Of a stretch of 64,000 nt of DNA, positions 34,575 through 42,788 are shown piece by piece. The notes under the pieces were generated by a model. That model saw only the letters and a list, made by a program, of their open reading frames with translations, did no database searches and was not told where the DNA came from. Each line of letters begins with the position of its first letter. Position 1 is the first letter of the stretch. This DNA is from Pseudaquabacterium inlustre (GTDB lineage: Bacteria; Pseudomonadota; Gammaproteobacteria; Burkholderiales; Burkholderiaceae_C), in NCBI RefSeq assembly GCF_038066595.1, contig NZ_JBBUTH010000007.1, forward strand, positions 496,001 to 560,000. The letters are read 5' to 3'. Position numbers and translations under genes: made by a program.

Positions 34575-35696
34575 TCAGCCCGCCAGCCGCTGCACCAGCC
34601 ACACCACACCCGCCGCCCCGATGCCGGCCGACGCGGCACGCTCCCAGCGTGCCGCCGCGGGCCGGCGCGCCGCCCAGGCCAGGGCGGGCGCCAGCACCAG
34701 CACCAGCAGGGCCTGGCCAGCCTCCACCCCCAGGTTGAAGCCCAGCAGTGCCCGCGCCAGCGGCCAGCCGGTCAGGCCCAGGTCGCGCAGCGCTTCCGAG
34801 AACGCCAGGCCGTGGATCAACCCGAACGCAAAGGCCAGGGCGGCGCGGCGGCCCGCTGCCGGGGGCGACGCCGGCCCGGCGCGGGCCAGCCACAGGTTCT
34901 CGAGCGCCACGGCCACGATGGACGCTGCGATCAGCGGCTCGACGATGCGTGGCGACAGATCCACCCAGCCCAGCACCGCCAGGGCCAGCGCCGCGCTGTG
35001 GGCCAGCGTGAAGGCGGTCACCGTGAGCAGCAGGCCGCGCAGGCTGCGGCTGCCCACCAGCAGCGCCGCCAGAAACAGCAGGTGATCGGCCCCGCTGAGG
35101 ATGTGGGCCACGCCCAGGCGGCCGAAGCCCCACCAGCCCTCGGGCGCGCTGCGTCCCAGCGCAAAGCGGGCCTCGGGATGCTCGCGGTCGAGCACGAGCT
35201 CCTCGTGCGAGCCATCGGCGCGGCGCACGCTGGCGATGGTGCGGTAGTGCTCGCCGAAAACGGCGCTCAGCCGGTCGGTGACGGTCAGCGTGCCGGGCGT
35301 GGCCGGGCAGCTGAAATCCAGCAGCAGGGCCAGCCGCTCATCGCCCGCCGGCGAGCCCTGGATGCGCGTGCGCTTGATGCGGCAGGGCTGGTCGTCCACG
35401 GCCAGGGCCACATGGGCGGCCAGCCAGCCGGCCACGCGCTGGGCGGCCGCCTGGTGGCCCTGGGCGGCGGGGGCGATGTCGGCGGCGGGCGCGCCCAGTT
35501 CGCTGGGTGTGATGGTCAGGCGCCAGTGCGGCGAGTCGGTGCCGGCATCGATGCTGGCCAGGCCGGTGGCGGTGGCATGGGCCTGGGCGGGCAGGTGCCA
35601 GGTCAGGCCGGCCGCGCCCACCAGGCCGGCGATCAGACTGGCGACCAGGCCGGCCCGCAGGGCCCGGAGCACACAGCGCAGCGCAGCGGCCGGCAT
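34575..35696 (-). CDS. HupE/UreJ-like membrane protein
   Basis: A 373-residue protein with a long periplasmic N-terminal part (signal/anchor at 12-38, then about 150 soluble residues) and six or so spans in the C-terminal half. The core GVAHILSGADHLLFLAALLVG and LTAFTLAHSAALALAV carry the conserved His and Asp of HupE/UreJ proteins, which are linked to nickel or cobalt entry for hydrogenase and urease. FGLIHGLAFSEAL adds another His. No hydrogenase or urease gene is in the window. It lies four bases after the DUF4340 gene, so it belongs to the ABC operon. The transported ion is unknown. Confidence 0.82.
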   Translation of the reverse strand: MPAAALRCVLRALRAGLVASLIAGLVGAAGLTWHLPAQAHATATGLASIDAGTDSPHWRLTITPSELGAPAADIAPAAQGHQAAAQRVAGWLAAHVALAVDDQPCRIKRTRIQGSPAGDERLALLLDFSCPATPGTLTVTDRLSAVFGEHYRTIASVRRADGSHEELVLDREHPEARFALGRSAPEGWWGFGRLGVAHILSGADHLLFLAALLVGSRSLRGLLLTVTAFTLAHSAALALAVLGWVDLSPRIVEPLIAASIVAVALENLWLARAGPASPPAAGRRAALAFAFGLIHGLAFSEALRDLGLTGWPLARALLGFNLGVEAGQALLVLVLAPALAWAARRPAAARWERAASAGIGAAGVVWLVQRLAG

Positions 35697-35700
35697 GGGG

Positions 35701-36327
35701 TCAGCGCAGGCCCACGGCCTGCTCCCAGGCCTCGGCCACGTAGCTGGGCAGCAGCACCACCTGGGCGGCGGGTGCCGAGGCGGCGCCGCCCGCCACCTGC
35801 AGCCGCGTGTAGCGGGCCAGCGCCACCGGGTTGGCGCCGCCGAAGGTGAAAGTGAAGTCGGGCGCCGCAGCGGCATCGGCGCGCGTGAACACGCGCACCT
35901 GCAGCGCCTGCGGTGCGGCGAGGCCGTACTCGGGCGCCTCGGCCGGCAGTTCGCGCTCGATGGCGGCATTGCGCAGCAGGCGCACGGCGCCGTCCAGTTG
36001 GGCGCTGAGTGCCTGCGGCGCCGTGGCCGTTGCGGCACCAGGCGCGTTCAGCGTCCAGCCGCCTGCGGTGCGCAGGGCCTGCCATTGGCGATCACCCTGC
36101 TGCAAGTCCACGCGCAGTACCTGGGCCTCGGCCACGTCGCGCAGCGGGCCCGAGGCCACGTGCTCCTGCAACTGTTGCTGACGATCCGGACTCATCAGCG
36201 CGGTGACGGCCAGGCCGCCGCCCACCAGCACGGCCACCCCCAGCCAGCCATGGCTGGCCAGCCAGGTGCGCCAGCCTCGACCGGCCAGACGCTGGCGCCA
36301 GGCGCTCAGAACCGGCGGCGCCACCAC
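35701..36327 (-). CDS. DUF4340 protein of the ABC operon
   Basis: A 208-residue protein likely starting at one of two consecutive GTG codons (36327 or 36324) and overlapping the GldG-like gene by about 20 bases; there is no ATG that would keep the anchor. Residues 27-47 form a membrane span (WLGVAVLVGGGLAVTALM). A periplasmic domain of about 150 residues follows, with the DUF4340 pattern AEAPEYGLAAPQALQVRVF and FTFGGANPVALARYTRLQ. Such proteins regularly accompany GldG-type ABC auxiliary proteins, role unknown. Confidence 0.75.
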   Translation of the reverse strand: MVAPPVLSAWRQRLAGRGWRTWLASHGWLGVAVLVGGGLAVTALMSPDRQQQLQEHVASGPLRDVAEAQVLRVDLQQGDRQWQALRTAGGWTLNAPGAATATAPQALSAQLDGAVRLLRNAAIERELPAEAPEYGLAAPQALQVRVFTRADAAAAPDFTFTFGGANPVALARYTRLQVAGGAASAPAAQVVLLPSYVAEAWEQAVGLR

Positions 36328-37775
36328 ACCCAGGCCCCGGCCAGGGCGCACAGGCCCGGCACACCGATCACGCACAGCACGAAGATCAGCTGCATCTGCT
36401 GGTTGGTCATGGTCACCAGCGGGATCACCTCCACCGGCGGCTTCATGGCCACGCCGCGCGGCTCGCCACGCAGCCAGGCGGTGAGGCCCAGCGCCAGATC
36501 GGCATTGGCCAGGAAGGGGTAGAAGGAGTTGCTGGCGAAGTCGGCATCGCCCACCACGGCCAGGCGGAACGGCCTGGCGCCCCCCGGCAGCGTGCCTTCG
36601 GCCGCGATGGCCAGCGGCCGCACGGCCGCCGGGCCTCCGCCATCGGCCGCGCGCTGGCTTTGTGCCTGCGCCACCACCGTGGCCTGGGCGCTGGTGGAGA
36701 ACAGCACCGTGGTCTTCACGCCCGGTGCCGCCACCGCCTGCAGCGGCCGCGCACCGGGAAAGAAGCTCAGCGCCAGGCCCACGCTGGCCGGGTGCGCGGC
36801 GTACTTCTCCACCGCCACCATCTGCTCGTCGGTGAAGTAGTGGCTCAGCGGGTCGACGATCACGCCGTCGCCGACGCTCACGCCGGCCCGGCCCAGCAGC
36901 GTCTGCAACTCGGCACTCACGGCGTAGTCGGGCTCCAGCAGGGCCAGCAGGTTGCCGCCGCCCTGCAGGTACCGGCCCAGCAGGTCCACCTCGGGCGGCG
37001 CGAAGGGCGTGCGCGGATTGGCCAGGATCAGCGCCGCGCAATCGGCCGGCACGGCGCCCCCGGTGGCCAGACCCACCTTGCGGATGGCATAGCCCAGCTT
37101 GTCGAGCGCGCGGCGCAGGCGGCCGATACCGTGCTGCTGCATGTTCACCACCGTCATGCCGCCGGCATCGTGGTTGTGGCCCTGGCTGCCCTCGAAGTGG
37201 GTGTGGAACTCGAAGTTCTCGGGGTCGTACTCGCCATGCCCGGTGAGGAAGCACACCGGCCGCGGATCACGCCGCAGCAGGCGCAGGATGCCGAGCGCGA
37301 TCTCGCGGTCTTCGGTGGTGGCCACCTCGATGCGCTGGCCGCCGGCCATCAGCAGCGCGGCGTTGTACATGCGCACGCCGTAGCGGTTGGCCAGCGCGGG
37401 GGTCTGGTCGGGATCGACCGTGCGCACCTTCAGCCGCGGGTACTCGCGGCCCATGATCTCCACCATGGTCTTGGCGGCGCGCGCGGCGGGGTTCTGCGCC
37501 TGGTAGAAGTAGACCAGTTCCACGTCCTGCGTCAGTTGCTCCAGCACGGCGCGGGTCTCGGGCGCCGGGGTGAAGGCCTGCTCGTGCGTGACGTCGAAAT
37601 GCTGGTCGTGCCGGAACACGATGACATTGGCCGCCAGCACCGCGCCCAGTGCCGCCACCACGCCGATGGCGCGCACGACGATGCGGCCACGCCCGCGACC
37701 CAGCGGCGCGCGCAGGCCGGCGGCAAACAGCACGACCAGCGCGGCCAGCACACCCAAGGCCCAGACGATGCCCAT
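36306..37775 (-). CDS. GldG-like ABC transporter auxiliary protein
   Basis: A 489-residue membrane protein of the ABC_transp_aux type. It has an N-terminal pair of spans (residues 3-20 and 34-52), then a large extracytoplasmic region. VELVYFYQAQNPAARAAKTMVEIM opens the thioredoxin-like part, PVCFLTGHGEYD is the family motif near residue 172, and FRLAVVGDADFASNSF a second one. A C-terminal span lies at about 460-482. In gliding Bacteroidetes GldG works with GldA and GldF; in proteobacteria the equivalent complex has no settled function. It lies 12 bases after the permease gene. Confidence 0.85.
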   Translation of the reverse strand: MGIVWALGVLAALVVLFAAGLRAPLGRGRGRIVVRAIGVVAALGAVLAANVIVFRHDQHFDVTHEQAFTPAPETRAVLEQLTQDVELVYFYQAQNPAARAAKTMVEIMGREYPRLKVRTVDPDQTPALANRYGVRMYNAALLMAGGQRIEVATTEDREIALGILRLLRRDPRPVCFLTGHGEYDPENFEFHTHFEGSQGHNHDAGGMTVVNMQQHGIGRLRRALDKLGYAIRKVGLATGGAVPADCAALILANPRTPFAPPEVDLLGRYLQGGGNLLALLEPDYAVSAELQTLLGRAGVSVGDGVIVDPLSHYFTDEQMVAVEKYAAHPASVGLALSFFPGARPLQAVAAPGVKTTVLFSTSAQATVVAQAQSQRAADGGGPAAVRPLAIAAEGTLPGGARPFRLAVVGDADFASNSFYPFLANADLALGLTAWLRGEPRGVAMKPPVEVIPLVTMTNQQMQLIFVLCVIGVPGLCALAGAWVWWRRRF

Positions 37776-37787
37776 GCCCGCGCCCCT

Positions 37788-38501
37788 TCAGCGGTCGGCC
37801 AGCCGCCGCGCGGCCAGCCACAGCGCGGCCAGGGCCGCGGTGATGAAGTACATCGCGTCGCTGACGAACACGCTGCCGGTGGCCAGCGGCTTGAAGTGGC
37901 CGATCAGCGACAGGTTCAACGCCAGCGATTCCAGGCCCGAGGGCAGCATTGGCGCGATGCTGTCGGCAAACCACAGCATCAGGAAGGTGCCCAGGCTCAG
38001 GGCCGCGGCGATCACCTGGTTCTCGGTGAGGCTGGACGCCAGCACGCCCACCGCCACCAGCAGCGCGGCCAGCAGCGCCATGGCGCCGTAGCCGACGAGG
38101 ATCGGGCCCCAGTCGGGATCACCCACCCAGGCCAGCACCAGCGCGTACACGCCGGCCAGTGCGTAGATGGCCAGCATCACCGCGTAGGTGGCCAGGAACT
38201 TGGCCAGCACGATCCACACCTCGCCCACCGGCGCGGTGAGCAGCAACTCCAGCGTGTCGTTGCGGCGCTCCTCGGCAAAGGCGCGCATCGTCAGCACCGG
38301 CGTGATCAGGATCGACAGCACGTACATCTGGTGAAAGATGTAGTTGAGGTTGGCCACCTTGGTGGCGAACAAGGTGAGCGCGAAGGTGTAGCCCAGCACC
38401 AGCAGGAACACCGCGCCCACCACATAGGCGATGGGTGACATCAGCGCGGCGCCGAACTCTTTGCGCAGCAAGGCGCCAAAAGCATTGAGCGAAGGATTCA
38501 T
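37788..38501 (-). CDS. ABC-2 type permease (GldF-like)
   Basis: A 237-residue inner-membrane permease with six spans. FGALLRKEFGAALMSPIAYVVGAVFLLVLGY is the opening of GldF/NosY-type permeases, and MRAFAEERRNDTLELLLTAPV is the diagnostic cytoplasmic loop. It overlaps the ATPase gene by four bases. The complex would export or act on a substrate at the membrane, powered by the ATPase encoded at 38498-39262. Confidence 0.9.
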   Translation of the reverse strand: MNPSLNAFGALLRKEFGAALMSPIAYVVGAVFLLVLGYTFALTLFATKVANLNYIFHQMYVLSILITPVLTMRAFAEERRNDTLELLLTAPVGEVWIVLAKFLATYAVMLAIYALAGVYALVLAWVGDPDWGPILVGYGAMALLAALLVAVGVLASSLTENQVIAAALSLGTFLMLWFADSIAPMLPSGLESLALNLSLIGHFKPLATGSVFVSDAMYFITAALAALWLAARRLADR

Positions 38502-39262
38502 GACAGGCTGAGAAACCAGTCTTCCAGGTCGTCACCGGCCTGGATCACGCGCTCGCCGCGCAGCTTGCCTTCCAGCAGCACGGCCACGCGGTCGGCGGTC
38601 TTGGCCACCTCGGACAGGATGTGCGAGCTCATCAGCACCGTGTAGTGGCCGGCCAATGAGCGGATCAGGTGGCGCATCTCGATGATCTGGCGCGGGTCGA
38701 GCCCGTTGCTGGGTTCGTCGAGGATCAGCAGCGCGGGCTGGTGCACCAGGGCCTGGGCCAGCGCCACGCGCTGGCGGTAGCCGCGTGAGAGCGTGGGCAC
38801 CGGGGCATCCAGCTTGTGCGCCAGGTCCAGCTGGTCGGCCACGCGGGCCACGGCGGCGTCCACCTCGCGGCCGGGCACCTGGCGCAGCCGCGCCATGAAG
38901 CGCAGGAACTCGCCCACGCGCATGTGGCGGTACAGCGGCGCGGGCTCGGGCGCATAGCCGATGGCGCGGCGCGCGGCCATGGGCTCGGCCACCACGTCAT
39001 GGCCGGCCACGGTGATGCTGCCGGCCGTGGGCGTGAGAAAGCCCGACAGCAGGCGGATGAAGGTGGTCTTGCCCGAGCCGTTGGGGCCCAGCAGGCAGAA
39101 GATCTCGCCGCGGCGGATCTCCAGCGACAGCGCATCGAGCGCGCGCACCGGGCCGTAGTGCTTGGACACACCCGTCGCACGCACGGCGACTTCGTCGCTC
39201 AGGCGGGGGACGGCTTGGGCCGCGGCAGCAGGGGAGGGGATGGCAGGCGTAACAGCGGACAT
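38498..39262 (-). CDS. ABC transporter ATP-binding protein (GldA-like)
   Basis: A 254-residue ATPase, first gene of the six-gene operon. Walker A is LGPNGSGKTTFI, the signature is LSRGYRQRVALAQAL (an R for the usual second G, common in this branch), and Walker B is LLILDEPSNGLDP. The ATG at 39262 is chosen; another at 39289 would put the start inside the strong hairpin at 39289-39323. The motif set is complete, so it should hydrolyse ATP. Confidence 0.9.
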   Translation of the reverse strand: MSAVTPAIPSPAAAAQAVPRLSDEVAVRATGVSKHYGPVRALDALSLEIRRGEIFCLLGPNGSGKTTFIRLLSGFLTPTAGSITVAGHDVVAEPMAARRAIGYAPEPAPLYRHMRVGEFLRFMARLRQVPGREVDAAVARVADQLDLAHKLDAPVPTLSRGYRQRVALAQALVHQPALLILDEPSNGLDPRQIIEMRHLIRSLAGHYTVLMSSHILSEVAKTADRVAVLLEGKLRGERVIQAGDDLEDWFLSLS

Positions 39263-39288
39263 CAGCGGCGACGGGATACTGCATCGCA

Positions 39289-39323
39289 CGAAGGGGCGGC
39301 CGCCTGCGCAGGCCGCCCCTTCG
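39289..39323 (-). terminator. Strong 13-bp stem-loop after the metallo-hydrolase gene
   Basis: CGAAGGGGCGGCC at 39289-39301 is perfectly complementary to GGCCGCCCCTTCG at 39311-39323, with a nine-base loop. It lies about 40 bases past the stop of the leftward metallo-hydrolase gene and just upstream of the ABC operon. It is the most stable hairpin noticed in the window. There is no T-run, but the stem alone should block or process transcripts. Confidence 0.6.
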
Positions 39324-39363
39324 GGTTCGGTTCAGGCCGACCGGACGGCCGGCACCTGGGTCA

Positions 39364-40212
39364 TCAGTCGTAGAACTCGGGCGCCTTCTTGGTGGCCTTG
39401 AAGATCTCGGGGTCGTGGCCGTAGAAGATCTTGGCGTTCTCGGTGTCGCGGATGTGGCGGATCTTCTGGTACGACTTGAGCGCGTCCACCGGGTGGCTGA
39501 CGCCCGGCACCGGCGGGATCAGGTTCTTGTCCAGGCTTTCCTTCAGGTACACCACGTCGCTGGTCAGGATCACCGAGCCGGTCTTGGGCAGGCGCGCCAC
39601 CGCGAACTGGCTGCCCGGCGTGTGGCCGCGCGCCGCGAAGATGCGGAAGCTGCCGTCGCCGAACAGGTCCAGGTCGCCCTTGATGCGCATGACGTTCAGG
39701 CTGCGGAAGTTGTCGAAGTCACCCTTGATGTAGTACAGCGCGCCGGGTTCCTCGGGCGCCAGGGCGTTCTTCACCTCGTCGTCCTGCACCACGATGGTGG
39801 ACTTGGTGAACTGGCCGACGTTGCCGCCGTGGTCCAGGTGCAGGTGGCCCACCACCAGGTACTTGATGTCGTTGATGGTCAGGCCGATCTTGGCCAGCTG
39901 GGCCGGGATCGCGTCGTCCTTGGTCATCTTCAGGCCGAAGCCCTTGGCCAGCGGGCCCCACCAGGCGTCGGCATCGGCGATCGTCTTGTCGTTGTTGCCG
40001 CAGTCGAACATCACGTTGCCCTTCGGGTGCTTGAGCACGTAGAAGGACACCGGGGCCCAGTCGATGTTGCCTTGGCCACCGGCCTGCAGCGCGGCCTTGG
40101 GGAAGCCGCCCATCGAGCCGGACGTGAACACGTACAGCTGTTGCGCGGCCACGGGGGCGATGAACGTTGCGGCGAGCGCGGCACCCGCCGCGATCTTCTT
40201 CCAGGTCTTCAT
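39364..40212 (-). CDS. Secreted metallo-beta-lactamase-fold hydrolase
   Basis: A 282-residue exported enzyme. The signal peptide is residues 1-23 (PVAA-QQ). The zinc motif HLHLDHGG at 123-130 is complete, with further metal ligands likely at ARGHTPGS and SDVVY, and a late His in IFYGHDPEIF. Order and spacing resemble N-acyl homoserine lactone lactonases and related lactonases, but the export signal is unusual for those. AGGAGA lies eight to nine bases before the ATG. It is a single-gene unit ending at a strong hairpin. The substrate is undetermined. Confidence 0.82.
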   Translation of the reverse strand: MKTWKKIAAGAALAATFIAPVAAQQLYVFTSGSMGGFPKAALQAGGQGNIDWAPVSFYVLKHPKGNVMFDCGNNDKTIADADAWWGPLAKGFGLKMTKDDAIPAQLAKIGLTINDIKYLVVGHLHLDHGGNVGQFTKSTIVVQDDEVKNALAPEEPGALYYIKGDFDNFRSLNVMRIKGDLDLFGDGSFRIFAARGHTPGSQFAVARLPKTGSVILTSDVVYLKESLDKNLIPPVPGVSHPVDALKSYQKIRHIRDTENAKIFYGHDPEIFKATKKAPEFYD

Positions 40213-40667
40213 GTGGACTTCTCCTGTGTCAGGGGGCGACGAAAGTCCCGGCCTGTGCGGTGGCACGTTGCTCGTGCTGCCCAACGCGTGTTCTTGTGTG
40301 ATGGCGTCTCCTCCGCGGGCGGGGCGAGGGCAGTCTATGCCGCTGCGCCACGGCTGTGTCTTCTGCTATCCCGAACCTGGTGTTTACGATGATGGCGCAT
40401 TCGGCGACAACGCCACGCCGCGTCACTGACGTGACAGGTGGATTCCGCCGCACGGCATGGCCAACACCTGCCAGGCCATCTGCCAGGCCACCTGCCAGGC
40501 CATCTGCCAACGCCTGGCCCCCGCAGCCACCCCCCCTCAAGCTGGGGAGCCGGGCGGCCGGCCCGCCACGCTGGACGTTGCGCGGCGCTGCTAAGGTTCT
40601 GCCGGGCCGCACGCCACGGTGCGGCGGGGCCCGTCACCCATTGCCAACACCTGACCCGCCTGCCGCC
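40213..40667. other. Divergent intergenic region
   Basis: These 455 bases lie between the leftward metallo-hydrolase gene and the rightward PEP-CTERM gene. They contain an inverted repeat GTCAC-TGAC-GTGAC at 40422-40435 that could be a shared operator, and the 12-base tandem repeat at 40468-40515. Open frames here are short and read as low-complexity sequence; I see no gene. Confidence 0.5.
40468..40515 (+). repeat. Tandem 12-bp repeat, three full copies and one decayed
   Basis: The unit CTGCCAGGCCAT occurs at 40468-40479 and 40492-40503, with a one-base variant at 40480-40491 and a degenerate fourth copy at 40504-40515. It lies outside any gene, about 150 bases before the PEP-CTERM start. 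Copies abut, with no spacers, so it is not a CRISPR array. Confidence 0.85.
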
Positions 40668-41771
40668 ATGCACACGTTGTCCGTTGCCCGCCACCCGTCC
40701 GCCCTGACCGCCGCGCTGCTGCTGCACCTGGCCTTGCCCGCCACCGCGGCGGTGGACACCGACCCTGATGGACCGTACTACCAGCGTGTGAGCGCCTGGG
40801 TGGGCGCGGACATCTACGACAACCACGGCCCGACCAGCGGGCCCATCACCGGAAACGGCTGGCTGCTGGGCCCGGACGGTCGGGTGGCGGTGAACGGCGA
40901 CTACGCCGGAGTGATGGACTGGATCCCCACCCAGCGGCCGGGCAGCGGCCTGGCCGCCGGCATGCAGGGCCAGACCACGGCGCGATTCCAGACCCAGGCC
41001 GACCAGTCGCTCGCCAGCGAGGCCTGGGCGCTGGCCAGTGCCAGCGCCGGCCTGCTGCAGGTGCGCAGCAACGGCAGCGCTGTCAGCCAGACGCGGATCT
41101 GGCCCAATCCGTTCAGCCAGGAATGGGTGTGGACCCGGGGGACGGCGACGGCCGAGATGCGCGGCGGTTTTGGCGTGGCGATGAGCCGCGCGCTGGCCGA
41201 GGAGGTGAACACGGGCACCGCGCCGCTGTCGCTGACGATCGACCTGCAAGGCGAGATCGGCCCGCTGGCGGCCACCGGGCCCGACCCAAGCCCGTTCATG
41301 CCCACCGTCTGGCTGGACGTGAGCGTGTTCCATGACTACCGATTGCCGGAGACCTGGTCCACGCAGTCGCTGCAGATCGACACGGTGGGCGCCTTCAGCC
41401 GCTCGATCACCTTGCAGCCGAGCCACGGGACGCTGCAGCGCTACCCGGTCGGGGGCGACAGGACTGCCAATTGCCTGGAGACCGCCAGCATGGATCCCAT
41501 GTTCGCCTGGGTGCCCTGCAGCACCTACGGGGGTTACATGATGGCGCTGCGCACCGCCGGCAGCGGACGTGCCAGCGCCACGGCCAGCGCGCGCTGGACG
41601 GTGCTGGACGGCGTGACCGAGGTCTATGGCGATCTGGCCGGCTGGGGCCGCACGCCGGTGGACGCCGCACTGCTGACGCCGGTGCCCGAACCCGGCACTG
41701 CCGCCTTGTGGGCGCTGGGTGTCACGGCGCTGGGCTGGCGGCTGCGGCGGCGGCCCGGCGCTGCGCGTTAA
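40668..41771 (+). CDS. PEP-CTERM sorting domain protein
   Basis: A 367-residue exported protein. The signal peptide covers residues 1-28 (LPATAA). The C-terminus has the PEP-CTERM tripartite signal: PVPEPGTAALWALGVTALGW then an Arg-rich tail. Exosortase systems cut such proteins at the PEP motif and pass them to the cell surface or exopolysaccharide matrix. The body is rich in Ser/Thr/Gly with beta-strand character and two Cys near residues 275 and 287, and resembles no family I know. No exosortase gene is in the window. Confidence 0.82.
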   Translation: MHTLSVARHPSALTAALLLHLALPATAAVDTDPDGPYYQRVSAWVGADIYDNHGPTSGPITGNGWLLGPDGRVAVNGDYAGVMDWIPTQRPGSGLAAGMQGQTTARFQTQADQSLASEAWALASASAGLLQVRSNGSAVSQTRIWPNPFSQEWVWTRGTATAEMRGGFGVAMSRALAEEVNTGTAPLSLTIDLQGEIGPLAATGPDPSPFMPTVWLDVSVFHDYRLPETWSTQSLQIDTVGAFSRSITLQPSHGTLQRYPVGGDRTANCLETASMDPMFAWVPCSTYGGYMMALRTAGSGRASATASARWTVLDGVTEVYGDLAGWGRTPVDAALLTPVPEPGTAALWALGVTALGWRLRRRPGAAR

Positions 41772-41858
41772 GGCCCGCAAAAGGCGCGCTTCCCGCATTA
41801 CGAATGGCGCGCAGCGGGCGCTGCGGTCATGCTCGGGCACCTCGGAAACCCCTGAGAG

Positions 41859-41878
41859 CAGCGCCCGCGTGGGCGCTG
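41859..41878 (+). promoter_or_regulatory. Stem-loop directly before the hydratase start
   Basis: CAGCGCCC-GCGT-GGGCGCTG forms an eight-base-pair stem with a four-base loop ending nine bases before the ATG of the first gene of the itaconate-type operon, just where a ribosome site would lie. No purine-rich site is otherwise present. A second inverted repeat, GCAGCG-GG-CGCTGC, sits at 41811-41824. They may end the PEP-CTERM transcript or modulate translation. Confidence 0.4.
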
Positions 41879-41887
41879 CCGCCCCGC

Positions 41888-42760
41888 ATGACATCACCCG
41901 ATCCCACCGACCTGTCGCACCTGAAAGACTGGATCGGCCGCGCCGAACAGCGCGGCGACTGGATCACCGCCGCGCCGCTGGCCGCGTTGGCGGCCACCCT
42001 CGACCGGCCCGACCCCGAACCGCAGCCCGGCTGCGCCGTGCCGCCGCTGTGGCACTGGCTGTACTTTCTGCCGATGGCGCGCCAGTCCGAGATCGGCGAC
42101 GACGGCCATCCGAAGCGAGGCGGCTTTCTGCCCCCGGTGCCGCTGCCGCGCCGCATGTGGGCCGGCGGCCGGCTCGAGTTTCACCACCCGCTGCGCGTGG
42201 GCGACGAGGTCACGCGGCAGTCGCGCATCCTCAACGTCGAGACCAAGACCGGCCGCAGCGGCACGCTGGTGTTCGTGACCGTGCGGCACGAGGTGACGAA
42301 TGCCCAGGGCCTGGCGCTCAGCGAGGAGCACGACATCGTCTACCGGGAGGCGCCGGCGCCGGGCGCGCCCACGCCGCCACCCCAGATGGCGCCCACCGAC
42401 GAGGTCTTCTCGCGCGGCATCACGCCCGACCCGGTGCTGCTGTTCCGCTACTCTGCGCTCACCTTCAACGGCCACCGCATCCACTACGACCAGCCCTACG
42501 TCACCCAGGTGGAGGGCTACCCCGGCCTGATCGTGCACGGCCCGCTGATCGCCACGCTGCTGCTCGACCTGCTGCGCCGCCAGCAGCCCGAGGCCCGCGT
42601 CAAGCGCTTCGCGTTCACCGCGATGAAGCCGCTGTTCGACATCCACCCGTTCACCGTCTGCGGCAAGCCGGAAGGCGAGCCCGGCGATCACCGCTACAGC
42701 CTGTGGGCGCGCAACCACGAAGGCCACTTGGCCATGCGCGCCACCGCCGAATTGGCTTGA
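41888..42760 (+). CDS. Itaconyl-CoA/mesaconyl-C4-CoA hydratase-like protein (double hotdog)
   Basis: A 290-residue hydratase of the FAS1-like dehydratase/MaoC type. The N-terminal hotdog has PPLWHWLYFLPMARQSEIG and RMWAGGRLEFHHPLRVGD, and the C-terminal hotdog has FRYSALTFNGHRIHYDQPYV and GYPGLIVHGPLIA, containing the conserved His and Asp. Relatives hydrate mesaconyl-C4-CoA or itaconyl-CoA to citramalyl-CoA. The following genes (acyl-CoA dehydrogenase, CoA transferase, PrpD, CitE-like lyase) reproduce the gene content of the Pseudomonas itaconate operon, so I assign it as the Ich step. Exact regiochemistry is unproven. Confidence 0.78.
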   Translation: MTSPDPTDLSHLKDWIGRAEQRGDWITAAPLAALAATLDRPDPEPQPGCAVPPLWHWLYFLPMARQSEIGDDGHPKRGGFLPPVPLPRRMWAGGRLEFHHPLRVGDEVTRQSRILNVETKTGRSGTLVFVTVRHEVTNAQGLALSEEHDIVYREAPAPGAPTPPPQMAPTDEVFSRGITPDPVLLFRYSALTFNGHRIHYDQPYVTQVEGYPGLIVHGPLIATLLLDLLRRQQPEARVKRFAFTAMKPLFDIHPFTVCGKPEGEPGDHRYSLWARNHEGHLAMRATAELA

Positions 42761-42788
42761 CTCCTCTTTCGCTTCCGTCTGCAACCTC

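Noticed and set aside
34575..35696. Reading the HupE/UreJ-like gene as evidence for a hydrogenase or urease locus
   Set aside because: No hydrogenase or urease structural or maturation genes occur in the window; its partners are ABC-type genes.
40468..40515. Possible CRISPR array
   Set aside because: Units are 12 bases, abut without spacers and no cas gene is present.
40229..40612. A 127-codon minus-strand frame in the divergent gap
   Set aside because: It reads through the tandem repeat, is Arg/Gly-rich and has no ribosome site or homology by eye.
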